Shown: positions 10,030-21,629 of the stretch, one piece after another
Layout of the letters: each line of letters starts with the position of its first letter
How positions within the stretch are numbered: position 1 is the first letter of the stretch
Source of the DNA: Zizania palustris
Taxonomy: Eukaryota > Streptophyta > Magnoliopsida > Poales > Poaceae
NCBI GenBank assembly: GCA_019279435.1
Contig: JAAALK010000289.1
Location: forward strand, 29,876,603 to 29,940,602
Length of the DNA: 64,000 nucleotides
Direction: 5' to 3'
Translations under genes and position numbers: made by a program
The notes under the pieces: generated by a model
Database searches by the model: none
The model's input: only the letters and a program-made list of their open reading frames with translations
Told to the model about the DNA's origin: nothing

Positions 10030-11200
10030 GGTCGGCACATTTAGTACTAAAATGATAGTATTAATACATCAATAACGATAAAATAAAAATTATGAAAAAA
10101 ATTGATAACATGGATAAATTATGCATATATTATTATACAGAATTTTAAGTCTAAACTCAGCCATAAAGCATGCATATACGCATACACCATTAGACAAAAG
10201 TTTAATTGAAACTCGGCCAATACATTATGCATGTGCCATCCTACAAAATTTAAAGCTTGAACTCAACATATGCATCAAGAAATAAATGAACTGACGTGGT
10301 AATGAGCTGTGCTTCACAATAGAGAGCTACTAACCCAAACCTATGGTGGTTAAAACGTCAATTTATTAGCTCTGCTCGTGCCAGCTTCCTGTCCTTCGAG
10401 TTGGCTTCATTCCAACAATGACCTAAGTCCATAATGATATGTATATAATCTGAAGATTACCTACTGAATGCCTGTGAAAAACTTTGAGCTAAACGTTCTT
10501 GAGAGCAGAACTTGTGACATTTTTCTACAGCCTTAGTGAGACAGGCCTGCATACTATTGGTACTCTTTCTTTCTCTAGTAGGAAAAAAATAAGATGATGT
10601 CCTCAACATATACACATGCATGTTTATAGTGATGTAAACACTATGCAAATGATACTCTTGGAAGAACTAAATAAGCATGAACCACAAACAATTTCATAAA
10701 GATAATACGCGGATTGAAGAACACAGGCATCATGCACATTTTCAAAAAATAAAGTAAAGAAAGAAAAGGAATAAAGAGCAATTCTTCACATATACAAATA
10801 GATTATGCAGGACCAAAAACTGAGACAATACTGAACAGTTTGGAAGAAAAATTACACAAGATTAGACTGATGACCGATCCATACATGAAACAACCCTAGG
10901 TCTACAGATTAGCATATCTACCTGTTTCACCAAGACTGAACTGCTCCTGTCACCCCACTAATGTGCACACTACATAGACTCTAGGAACAAGACGGTTTAT
11001 CATCTGCACACCAACAGAGAAATGAAATACAAGACACATCCTGCACAAACTTTTCATTCCCCAGTAGTTCAGATAGCATACCTAGCAATATACTATCTGT
11101 CTGGAACAATCAGCTCAAGTGCCCAAAAAATATGAACAAGTCTCCATTTACAATGCTGCACAGTAATCATAGGTGAAAAAGCTAGCAAGAGAATCGGTTA
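10030..11200. other. AT-rich Helitron 2 interior
   Basis: No identified gene. A minus-strand stretch at about 10470-10545 has an acceptor-like ATGCAG and reads ACLTKAVEKCHKFCSQ in frame. It could be an exon, but I cannot assign it. Confidence 0.4.
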
Positions 11201-11214
11201 TCTGGCCTCCATGT

Positions 11215-11310
11215 CGACAGTGCAAATAAAATGTGCCCTTTCCATTTTTGAAGGAACCACCTGTTGTCCTCATCGATGATGAAGTCCTTGTGGTAGCACT
11301 TGACCTTATC
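11215..11310 (-). other. possible unidentified exon fragment
   Basis: The minus strand is open and reads DKVKCYHKDFIIDEDNRWF then LQKWKG, an exon-like composition next to the hydrolase fragment. I cannot name a family. Confidence 0.25.
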
Positions 11311-11388
11311 TCATGAACGCTTCATCATATCCTGGTTCAATGGAATACAGTGAAGCAATAAGAAGCTAGAGTTGATTGATGTATTACA

Positions 11389-11815
11389 ATAATCCAAAGT
11401 GCGTTGAAGAAGACCTATCAGGTCTAAGAGCATCCTGGACAAAAATTATAATGACCAACCTTAAATACAGTTGCAAAAAATTCATAAACAGTAAGAAACA
11501 TAACAAATTTGCAGCTTTCCAGAGAACATAATTTTTGCATGCTTTAACAATAAGACATATATGCAGAAAAAGTTATAACATGAATACCAATATTAGAAGT
11601 TCACAACCTTCCATAAGTTTGTAAGTTTCTTCAGGTATATCACTGACATCACTGTGTACATCAGAGATATCAAAACAATGTGTGTTGCGACAACAAAACT
11701 CAATGTAACAAATTAACCTTGCAGCGAACTCGACATACCTTATGTAGCATATCCGACCAAAGCGAAAACCGAGAGAGCGGTAACCTTTACCATGCCAAAC
11801 AGGCATAGGGATGAC
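11389..11815 (-). pseudogene. metallo-beta-lactamase-fold hydrolase fragment, three exons
   Basis: Exons 11739-11815, 11588-11651 and 11389-11434 (truncated) join in phase. They read PMPVWHGKGYRSLGFRFG, then ISDVSDIPEETYKLMEGC, then DALRPDRSSSTHFGL. This is the C-terminal half of the plant MBL-fold family annotated as putative hydrolase C777.06c-like, with the conserved WHG and THFGL motifs. After GL the match stops abruptly and runs into a TAA. Upstream exons with the HxHxDH zinc site are absent. Intron ends are GT-AG. It sits inside Helitron 2 in the Helitron's own direction, so capture is the simplest explanation. Confidence 0.8.
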
Positions 11816-12302
11816 CTAGAAAGTGAAGAAGTTATAACTTCAGAAAAATATATTAGACATTTCTGCCAACTAACAGACAATCTGTAGAAAGTCATTGCAC
11901 AAACACGAATATATATACACACATAGAGGCAATAAACAAGATAATATATATATCAAACATGAAAAGCAAGCACATAAAGCATTGTATAAGCGTTGTGATG
12001 CTAACGAAGTGCTCGAGGCAGTAAATTTTGCAGAAAAGGGGAGAGAGCTCACCAGTTCGAGGGGGCAAATCCAGCAGAAAAAAGAGAGAGAGCTCACCAC
12101 CATGTCGCCCACCATATTATATAACCTCCAGCAGATCAATGGGAGCAGGCAGCACAGTAGAGGGTAATTGACAGGAGCAGGTAAAACAGTAAAGTGGACT
12201 TTCGCAAGATTCAACATAATCAGTACAGAAGGTGACCTCACCGTAGCCTGTAGACGCACATATCAAAAACAGATGTCACAGTGGAAGTAGAAGTGCTCTT
12301 GC

Positions 12303-12398
12303 CTGTAGGTCCAGAAGGGATGGCACAATGATCTCCTCAATCTTGGCAGCCAAGGAGAAGCAAGCCACAACTACCAACGACATTGCCCATCCAGCTTC
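12303..12398 (-). pseudogene. D-type cyclin fragment (part of one exon)
   Basis: The minus strand reads GWAMSLVVVACFSLAAKIEE then IIVPSLLDLQ. This fits the cyclin-box segment of plant CYCD proteins (consensus around VACLSLAAKMEE and LLDLQ), which bind CDKs at G1/S. The match ends at LDLQ, a usual exon boundary, and is followed by GCAAG, a possible GC-type donor. The frame upstream of the Trp is broken, and no other cyclin exon is found. It is a captured fragment in Helitron 2. Confidence 0.65.
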
Positions 12399-12409
12399 GT
12401 ACTACATTG

Positions 12410-13490
12410 AGGAGGAAATGCACAAACACTGCAATTAATAGATGAAGCAAGGATCGACAAAGCAAGGGTAGATAATGTGCTATGCTCTTGTATATCTCCA
12501 CCACATCATTTCCTGTTATTTTTTTGGGTAAATGTAAAATCAACCTTTAAGTTCTGAAGCAAAATTTATACTAACTGACAGAGAATAAATAATCACTTGT
12601 GCAGAGAAGCAGATGTGTGCATTGATTGTAGCATATATATGCAGAGGTCCCTCAGTATTGAGTCTTAGAAGATATTGGGATCAACGAATACTAAACGCGG
12701 TTACATAATGGCAGTTTGGCACTATAATCAAGCAGCATCCCAAACAATGATAAAGCAAGACGAGAGATATACCAATCTCTTGGCGACGGCGCGCTTGGAA
12801 GTGGAAGTCCTGCCGCCTGGTCCGGCGGAGCGTCGTCCCGTAGCACGATTCCTGAAGGGGGGATCTATGGCTTGTGGTGGCGGCGGCTATCGCGGACGGC
12901 TACGGTGAGCGCCGACAAAGGCGGCGCGATTGCAACGTGCGGCCTCACAGCACCGGCAGCTGATCCAGCTCTGGCCTTCGCGTGAGCACCATGACCGCAT
13001 GGAATCCGCCACACTCGAACCTGGGATACGCGCGCGTGGAGGGACGGGGCCGATGAGCCACCGGGAACCACGAGCGGCGATGCCGGCGCCCACCGGGGGT
13101 GAGGGCAGCATCGGCGGCTAGGGTTAGGCAGGGGACGGGAATACCGAATGGGGAACGGGGCACGCGGGGGCTAGGATCCTTACTACCTAGGACATTTTGC
13201 AAATAACCCCTTTACTTTTTCGTGTTTAGAGCGCCATCCTATTTTCTGAATTTTCTCACCTTCGGATATAAAATCCTAGGAAACGGGGGCTCACAAGAAT
13301 AAAACGCAACTCAGCGTACATTAGGCGGCGGACCTTCCCGTAAATAGCAATGAACCGGGGGCTTTCTCGCAAAAAAGCTAGACCCGACGTGGCAGCCCGC
13401 GGCAGTGGCCACGTCAGGCAAAAAGCCTTGGAGGCCTAACAAATTACAGAAAATCGGAGGACCTTTCTGCAAAGAGATGACGTGGCTCAT
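12410..13490. other. Helitron 2 5' part
   Basis: An AT-rich stretch (to about 12770) is followed by a GC-rich block (about 12780-13170) with short open frames on both strands and no recognised protein. The block could be a captured promoter or first exon. The last 60 bp carry the GATGACGTGGCT motif shared with Helitron 1. Confidence 0.45.
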
Positions 13491-13529
13491 CCTGGGAGTA
13501 GCAAAGGGGCGGAGGTTTAAAGTAATAGA

Positions 13530-13627
13530 ATTTATATTCATGTTCGTATTTGTATCTGTCCACGGGTACGAATTCCTCCCAATACCCATACTCGTATGGG
13601 TATTTAATACCCAATAGGTACCCATAC
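13530..13627. mobile_element. right part of the split hAT-like repeat
   Basis: The text resumes TTTATATTCATGTTCGTATT and continues with GGGTACGAATTCCTCCCAAT and GGTACCCATAC. This matches the style of the segment that stops at 5148. It is cut again at 13628 by an LTR. Confidence 0.45.
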
Positions 13628-14485
13628 TGTTGACGCCAAGATTTGGTAAAAGCTCAGACCCATCAGGAGTGTCGCATGGTCAACAGAAGTCAAAGGAATT
13701 CGGTCAAAGAAATTCGTCCAGGTGATTATATGTGGCTGGATATGAAGGAGTCGATAGAGATGAAGAAGACGGAGATAAATTCAGAATCGGTTATGGTTAT
13801 CGTAACAGACAACAAGTCTCCGGACTATAAATATGTAACTATTAGCTAGGTTAGGGACATCTAGAAAAACACAATCATAAACTACTCTCGACGCATCGCC
13901 GCCCTTGGCTTCCAAGGTTAATCCCGATGGGACTTGGCACTTAGAGCTGGGTTGCATCGCTTCGATCTTCGATGAAGAGGTGAGTCCCACCACCCCGACG
14001 GTCGTATCGGCTAGATTGGTGTTTTCAAGGCTGCATTGTATCGATCTCTTGAGGCATCGGCTTGGTCAGTACGATCGCCAGTTTATCTTAGTGTGGTTTC
14101 TATGTTTAAGACTGCATCGTTACGATCTCTTAGATTGATGTGAGTTAGGTATCGTGGTTCAAGGCTTCATTGGTTGAGTCCGACATTTTGATCTATTGTA
14201 TCTAATGTATGTTGTGCATCATTCATCTGAATAAAGCATGCCTGATGTGTTGAAGTAAATCAACAACTATCTTGGTTAGGTCCAATCTTATTGTTATGAT
14301 AGTTTAATAGTATAGACAAATTCTCTAGTATGCTAGATTTAGTTTCTATTGGAGTACAAGTCGACAGCTTATCTTTAATTCCACGTTTTATTTTATTTCC
14401 ATTGGAGGGTATTCATCGGCCCTTATGCACGGAATGTCTATCCTATCGACCGATGGTATTACCAATCCCGATATTCTGGCCATGT
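13628..14485 (+). mobile_element. RT-I: 5' part of an LTR, interrupted by RT-A
   Basis: The segment starts TGTTGACGCCAAG. It has a TATAAATA box at 13826-13833 and AATAAA at 14230-14235, in the order expected for a plus-strand LTR. It is broken at 14485, where the CATGT target copy of RT-A lies. The remainder would be to the right of RT-A and is outside the window. The family is unknown. Confidence 0.55.
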
Positions 14486-15165
14486 TGTTGGCGTAAAGAT
14501 TACGCTGATAGGTTTGAGTAGTTCAAAGAATAGCTTTAGCTAAGAGAATCGACTTAAGTCCCAATAGAGCCTCCTAGGGGATAATAACTCTAGTAGGACT
14601 TCTCGTCGGTGATTGCCTAAATTATGTCCCCTTATATACTGCAAGGAGGGGACATTTATAGGAGGAGACCTACAAGGAAAATACCCTTTAACCCTCGAGT
14701 TACAATCATCATTACAGACTCTATTCACCGGACTCCGTAGGGGTACGACGGTACCGACTTATCTACTTGCCTGAGTAAAGAGAGTGTCTAGTCGAAGTGA
14801 TGACACACGTATTGACTTAAACGTGCGCCCCGTTACGATAGGATGTCTACAGAATGCTAACGTCCTGTCCAACGGACAACGCTCGACACTATAGCCATCA
14901 TGCCCCTTTTAGCGGCAGCCCTCCAAAGTGAACGGGGATTCAAAGGGTCTTGTGCAGAACCTCCGCCGTGGCTGGCTTCGGAGTACTCATAGAGGCTTTG
15001 AATCCTTGCAGGGGTCTTCGTCTGGAGGGGGTTGTTGCATACTTCGGAGCACCTGCTTCGGAGCATCATGACAACGTTGAAAGGATTCACGTACGCAGGC
15101 TCCGAAGTCGTCTTCAGAGTCCTTGCTCCAGCCTCTTATGCTGGCGGGATTATTTCCCCCCAACA
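14486..15165 (-). repeat. RT-A 3' LTR, 680 bp
   Basis: On the minus strand it opens TGTTGGGGGGAAATAATCCC and ends ACGCCAACA. A purine-rich tract (GAGGGGCTAC, from 15175) precedes it, as for a 3' LTR. The flanking 5 bp on the other side are CATGT (14481-14485). Confidence 0.8.
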
Positions 15166-15602
15166 GTAGCCCCTCGAATATGACTCTTCTATCGACCTAT
15201 CTGTGAGAAAGGCAATATGAGTAAGAAATAATACCGTGATAGAGCCTCAAAAAGTGGGCGAACCTCTTGACTTACCCTAGGACGTCCTTAGCTGTGAGAG
15301 GACCCTATTCGAAGGGATCTCTTGGCGAAGTGCTCCACCGCTTGCGCTCCCTTTTGGAGGCCTAGGCTTTCCGGGCACTACTCTAGGTAGGTTTGACCGT
15401 GGCCCCACATGTCGGCCTCGGGACAATACAAATGGGTGCAATAGAGGCTTGCATCGCAAGACTTTGTCCCCTATAAAAGGCAGCGGTCTCCCATCATCGT
15501 TAAGCTTTTACACGCCTCTGGTTTCGCCCTTGCGTTCCTCCCCTTCTAGTTCTCGCTTTCAGCCCTTGTCTCCTTCCACGCGTTATCCTGCATACTAGGA
15601 AG

Positions 15603-15890
15603 ATGACGAAGAAAGAAGGCGCAGCACCCGCTTTGGATCCCCATTTCATCCAGCAGCAAATAGTTGTGGCAGCGGTAGTCGCGGTGGCGAGGGCGTCAAA
15701 TTCCACAAGGGCCTATGGCCCCTACGACCTCCGTCCACCTTTCAAGAAATTTATCGAGCAAACCCTCATCTTGGAGAGATCCGCCTGCATGGAAGAGACA
15801 ATGAAGAGTGCAGTTCAAGAGTGCCTTGAACCTAGAGTGGTGACGTGGCTTCCCGGAGACAAGGTCATCCCCGAGCCACGTGAGGGGTAA
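15603..15890 (+). other. antisense ORF in the RT-A 3' region with its own TATA box
   Basis: On the strand opposite to RT-A, CTATAAAAGG (15471-15480) is followed after about 130 bp by ATG 15603 and 95 open codons (MTKKEGAAPALDPHF...). Near the end of the frame, GGGTAAGTGG would be a strong splice donor. No domain is recognised. Antisense ORFs between pol and the 3' LTR are known from Tat-group elements such as Grande, which makes this plausible. Translation is not shown. Confidence 0.4.
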
Positions 15891-16559
15891 GTGGTTGTCT
15901 TCGAAGCTTTCTTCGATGTGGGACTTGGGTTCCCCGCTTTGAAGCTCTTGGCGGGGGTCCTCTATTTTTATAATGTGGACTTGCCATAGCTTTCTCCGAA
16001 AAACTTCTGTCCTCTTCTCTTCTTCTTTTATGAAAGCAGACACTTCGTTTAAAATGTCGGATACAATGTTTCCTTGTCTATCCGAGCAAATTTCCAAAAG
16101 AAGTCCTTCTCATTTATAAAATCATAAGACCTTTTTATAGGAATGACTTTACAGGAGAAGCCCTAAGAAAAACTACACCTTCGGGTTTGCCGGAGGAATA
16201 TCGGAGGCAGGCTTTGAAGGAGGCCGCGCTCGTGGCTGCTTCCTGCGGTGGACTTCGTCCACCCAAGCCTTCACCGTCGTTGGGCCATCAGCCTTCCAAG
16301 GTGCTTGGAAGGCCTTCCAAGCCCCTACGATGGTCGGAGATGGAGCGCGGAGGCGGTCTCCTCTGAAGACAACAGGCGTTGTCCCCACCGTCGGTGGAAT
16401 GACACCACCAACAACCTCAAGGTGGTGGAGGACGCCGAAGGCGGCCACTCGCCCGGAGACTTCTCCATACTTGGTTGTGGTGGCATCCATGTTCTTTTCT
16501 GCGGCCTGGATGAACTTTAGCCGATGGCTCAGGGCTCGCTCGCGATGGCAAAGGATGAG

Positions 16560-17750
16560 GATCAAGACGTGTTGTAACACTCCAAGACGTCCCGAAGGAT
16601 GCCCACAGTCTCGGTCACCATCTCCTCGTTATTCGCCTATTCAATGAGTAGGTGCTCCATCGACGACTTCATCTCATGGTTCGAAGCTGAAAGATTCGAT
16701 ATCACCCCCTCTAGGACGACCCTCTGGCCTCGAAGCGCTTCGACTTATGCCTCCCACGCTCGGAGCTCTTTGACTTTATGCGCCCGTGCTCGAAGCTCTT
16801 CAACCTCAACCGCCTGCACCCGGAGCTCTTCAACCTCAGCTGCCCACGCCAGGAGCTCTTCGACCTCAGCCGCCTGCTACCGAAGCTTTTTGACTTTGGC
16901 AAATAGAGCATCTCGCTCAGCCTGAAGGTCCCTCGCCTCCTGCTGAGCGACGCCAATACAATCATGGAGCCTCACAACCTCACCTATGTGTCGGCCGCAC
17001 TCCGCGGAGAGGGAGGCCGCAACCCCTTGGGCTAGGACGACAAGCTTCAAGAAAGAAGGTAAGTGAAAGGCAAAAAAGAAGGAAACAGGTAGAAACACTT
17101 CGGTAGGCACTAGCCAAGTACTTGGTAAGTCGCATGCTCTATAGAGAGGTTCAGCTGAACCCTGTCCGCCTAGCTCACCTCAGCGACCAAGTCAGTGCCA
17201 CTCAAGGCCTAGAAGAGCCAAGCCAAAGGTTCCACCCTTGCATAAAGGTCCGGCTCGGAAGCCAGGAACGTAGCTAGCAAGGGGATGCCTGTGTGCACAT
17301 ACCAGACGCCCTCATGGGAGGAAGTCTCGGGGTGTTGGGAAGCTCTCTCTGAAGCTTCTTCCGAACCAACCTCCTCGTCCAACTCTGGCATGTCGATTAC
17401 CTCGATGGGGGCCTTTCCCCGCACCTCGACTCTCTCCAAGGTGGGTGGAGAGATCTTAGGGGGCGTTCCCCTCCAAGGTACCTACGAGGTAACAAGATAC
17501 ATGTAAGGTATGCATGCAAACATAGGTAATAAAAAAACCAAAAGAATATGATCGGGAGAGGTGGCCTGAACTCGATGTGGCGGAGTCCGGCGGCCATGGG
17601 CTTTGAACTTGGGCGCAACTTCAAGAAGAACAGAAGGCGTGGAGAGCTCCGAAGAAGGTGAGGCAGCCCAGGTCCTGAGCTAAGAAGAGATCCTCCATAG
17701 CCCCTAGGGCCTCGAGGGCGTTGGGCCCAGGACAGAGTTCTCGGAGCCAA
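16560..17750 (-). pseudogene. degenerate coiled-coil protein gene in RT-A 3' region
   Basis: In sense orientation with RT-A, several broken frames carry a repeated ten-residue pattern (VEELRA-A-EVEELR) and a preceding helix (QAERDALFAKVKKLR). An acidic segment (PELDEEVGSEEASERASQ, about 17320-17390) lies upstream. Stops and frameshifts are frequent. This resembles the coiled-coil 'gypsy-type transposon protein' of grasses found downstream of pol. I cannot reconstruct exon structure. Confidence 0.4.
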
Positions 17751-18368
17751 GACGACGTTCGGGAGTGGAAGGGTTTTCAGTTTCTTATTGGGTTGGACAC
17801 TAATTTTTTCCTTTGTGTTTAGTATTGTTTGGCCTTTGCCTATGTTCTATTCGTAATAATATTTGTAATAAAGTCCATGAATTAAGTTGAAATTTTTGAA
17901 TCTAGTGTAGGACCGAGAGTAGCGACCAGAGGGGGGTGAATGGGAGCCTAAAAAAATTCTTTCGAATCAATGGCCTTCTCCCAACACCCAACGCACCTCA
18001 ACAGACAATCAGTGGAACCAAAACAAATCACAAGCTCTAAAATGATCTAGCCTAAAAATAACCGGTGTCCTAATTAAAAAGACACCAACAAAGTGCTTAA
18101 AGGCAGATTAAAATGGATCACAAATTAGACGACATATCAATCATGACAAAAACACAGTAATTCCATTTAAAACAGTAGAATAAAGCACAATAGTTGATGC
18201 ACGTTATTTAAATTGCAACTACAAAAAAACAGTAAGTTAATTACCTACGTGTTACCTTGGTATTTGTGCAAACACCTTCTATGCATTCATTTCTTCAGGA
18301 ATCTGCCACTGCTACTTCTGTGCTACACGAAAACTCGAAACAACACAGCGCACAGGAATACCTTCCAC

Positions 18369-21300
18369 TAGGGATGGATATGGATGTCAGAATATCCGAA
18401 TTATTTGTATTCGTATTCGAATTACTGTAAATATGGATATCCGTATTCGTATCCGAATTAAATATGGATGACATTCGGAAATATCCGAATTCGTTTTACA
18501 AATGTGGATATGGAAATGGATATCCGAATTCTGCTGAATGTGGATATGGAAATGGATACATCCGTATTCGTTTTAGGATTTTACACAGATTAAACTTAGA
18601 TTCAAGATAATATATTATCACTATATTAATGGTTTATTTATTATTTATATAATTATGAAATACTTAAGTTAGTGAATATTAATAAGTTATGGTTTAAAAT
18701 AAATTGATGGTTAAATATTTGTTTGAACTTTATTTTTTTTATAATCAAAATACAACATATATCATTTCATATATTTTTTTGTATTTTTTTAGATACATTT
18801 GCTATTTTTAACTCATTAATTGTGTTTCTAGGATTTAAATTGAAATATGTGAAATTTGAAATGCAAGTACCTAAAATAATGCACTAAAATTTATAGAAAA
18901 ATTGCATTCACTATTTTGTGTCCATTTTTAGTTCTTATCCATGAAATTTAAAGAAATATTAAAAAAATTATGTTACGACACTTCATCGGTAATGTGGAGC
19001 TTAATGGTTTTTTAATTATAAAAAATCAAATAAAGTCTGAAAAATACGAGAATTATCACAGTGTTATAATATTATACGTAGATACCATGATAAAATTTTG
19101 AAAATGTTTCGAGAAATTTATCATATAGAATGTAAAGAAATCTGAGATTCTCTTAAGAGGAAATAGAGTTTTGAGAAGGAATAGGTTATGGTTTAAAATA
19201 AATTTATGGTTAAATATTTGTTTGAACTTGAATTGTTTTATATAATCAAAATACAAAATATCTCATACCATATAATTTTTTTTGTATTTTTCCAGTTCCA
19301 TTTGCTATTTTTAATTCATTAATTGTGTTTCTAGTATTTAAATTGGAATATGTGAAATTTGAACTGCAAGTACCTAAAATAATGAACTAAAATTTATCTA
19401 AAAATCACATTCACTATTTTGTATCCATTTTTATTTCTTATCCACTAAATTTAAAGAAATGTTAAAAAATTTATGTTACGACACTTCATCGGTAATGTGG
19501 AGCTTAAGGGTTTTTTAATTATAAAAAATCAAATAAAGTCTGAAAAATACAAGACTTATCACAGTATTATAATATTATACGTAGATACCATGATAAAAGT
19601 TTGAAAATGTTTCGAGAAATTTATCATATAGAATGTTAAGAAATCTGAGATTCTGTTGAGAGGAAATAGAGTTTTGAGAAGGAATATGTTATGGTGTAAA
19701 GTAAATTTATGGTTAAATATTTGTTTGAACTTGAATTTTTTTATATAATAAAAATACAACATATCTCTTTCACTATAATTTTTTTGTATTTTTCTAGATC
19801 TATTTGCTATTTTTAACTCATTAATTGTGTTTCTAGTATTTAAATTGAAATATGTGAAATTTAAACTACAAGTACCTAAAATAATACACTAAAATTTATA
19901 GAAAAATCACATTCACTATTTTATTTATGTTTTTAGTTCTTATAAACTAAATTTAAAGAAATATTAAAAAAATTATGTTACAACACTTCATTGGTAATGT
20001 GGAGCTTAAGGGTTTTTTAATTATAAAACAATCAAATAAAGTATGAAAAATATGAGACTTGTCACATTATTATAATATTATACGAAGATATCATGATAAA
20101 AGTTTTAAAATGTTTCGAAATTTTTATCATATAGAATGTTAAGAAATCTGAGATTCTCTTGAGAGGAAATAGAGTTTTGAGAAGGAATAGGCTATGGTTT
20201 AAAGTAATTTGATGGCTAAATATTTGTTTGAACTTGAATTTTTTTATATAATTAAAATACAACATATCTCATACCATATAAAGTTTTTGTATTTTTCTAG
20301 ATCTATTTGCTATTTTTAAGTCATTAATTGTGTTTCTAGTATTTAAATTGGAATATGTGAAATTTGAACTGCAAGTATCTAAAATAATGCACTAAAATTT
20401 ATAGAAAAATCACATTCACTATTTTGTGTCCATTTTTAGTTGTTATCCACTAAATTTAAAGAAATTTTAAAAAATTTATGTTACGACACTTCATTAGTAA
20501 TGTGGAGCTTAAGGGTTTTTTAATTATAAAAAAATCAAATAAAGTCTGAAAAATTCGAGACTTGTCACAGTGTTATAATATTATACGTAGATATCATGAT
20601 AAAATTTTTAAAATATTTCAAAAATTTTATCATATAGGATGTTAAGAAATCTGAGATTCTCTTGAGAGGAAATAGAGTTTTGAGAAGGAATAAATTATGG
20701 TTTAAAGTAAATTGATGGTTAAATATTTGTTTTAACTTGAATTTTTTTATATAATTAAAAAACAATATATCTCATACCATATAATTGTTTTGTATTTTTC
20801 TAGATCTATTTTCTATTTTTAACTCATTAATTGTGTTTCTAGTATTTAAATTGGAATATGTGAAATTTGAACTGCAAGTACCTAAAATAATGCACTAAAA
20901 TTTATAGAAAAATCACATTCATTATTTTGTTTCCATTTTTAGTTGTTATCCACTAAATTTAAAGAAATGTTAAAATATTTATGTTACAACACTTCATCAG
21001 TAATGTGGAGCTTAAGGGTTTTTTAATTATAAAAAATCAAATAAAGTCTGAAAAATATGAGACTTGTCATAGTATTATAATATTATACTTATATACCATG
21101 ATAAAATTTTGAAAATGTTTTGAGAAATTTATCATATAGGATGTTATTAAATTTTTGAAAATGTTTAATTTTTAAAAACAATAAAATTGAGCCAATTCTT
21201 TCCAAATTGCCGCCTGTTTTTTTTGCATTTGCGCATCTGGACTCAATTTGTGTGTTCTTGTTGGTTGAAATGTATGATGAATTTCGGTTCAAGACTTTAT

Positions 21301-21629
21301 GTAGTTCTTATCGGTTGTTGCATATGATTAATTTTAGCTAGTGTTGTTTAAAAATTTATTTTGTGCATGGTTTATTGCGTATTATTGTTTCTTATTAATT
21401 ATTATTCTAATTTGGTATATTGTACCCTTTGGATTTTTAAAAATTTTGTGAAACAACGAACATTTGGAGTTAAACCGAGTAAACATCCGAATACATATTC
21501 GTATTCGAAACATCCATTTTGTATTCGTATTCGAAAACATTCGAATCCGTATTCGTATTCGAATTAAAATGTGGTAAATAGTGCTATCCGGATTCGTTTC
21601 CATCCGTATCCGATCCGAATCCATCCCTA
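18369..21629. mobile_element. non-autonomous hAT element carrying a 503-bp tandem array
   Basis: The terminal inverted repeats share TAGGGATGGAT (left from 18369; right, reverse complement, from 21629). They are flanked by a perfect 8-bp target duplication CCTTCCAC (18361-18368 and 21630-21637), diagnostic of the hAT superfamily. Subterminal parts have many ATCCGAAT/ATTCGTATTCG words, possible transposase-binding repeats. There is no transposase frame. Most of the 3.26 kb is a tandem array. The insertion site is inside solo LTR G. Confidence 0.88.
18686..21140. repeat. tandem array of about five 503-bp units
   Basis: Unit starts (GTTATGGTTTAAA-like) are at 18686, 19185, 19688, 20191 and 20694. 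The spacings are 499, 503, 503 and 503. The last unit is partial, ending near 21140. Units are very AT-rich and similar throughout. Each of the first four full units contains a minus-strand open frame of 66-67 codons at the same place (19056-19256, 19559-19762, 20062-20265, 20565-20765) with similar sequence, rich in Phe, Ile and Lys. These are probably by-products of AT-richness. Confidence 0.92.

Larger units (their letters stand above)
9994..13529 (-). mobile_element. Helitron 2 (3.5 kb) with captured gene fragments, abutting Helitron 1
   Basis: On the minus strand the 5' end is TCTATTACTTTAAACC at 13529. The 3' end has a perfect 7-bp hairpin (GGTGCCC, loop GAA, GGGCACC; 10021-10005), a 7-base spacer and CTAG at 9997-9994 followed by T. 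This is the canonical Helitron 3' structure. It holds hydrolase and cyclin fragments in its own orientation and no Rep/helicase. The base before the 5' TC is T, where A is expected; reading the end one base earlier (TTC) restores the A. Confidence 0.72.

Noticed and set aside
11895..12259. Overlapping open frames of 90 and 129 codons on the two strands
   Set aside because: Low-complexity, no known family and no splice context; likely chance frames in the Helitron.
18700..21100. 503-bp repeats as a centromeric satellite
   Set aside because: Only about five units are present and they are bounded by hAT ends with an 8-bp target copy inside a solo LTR.
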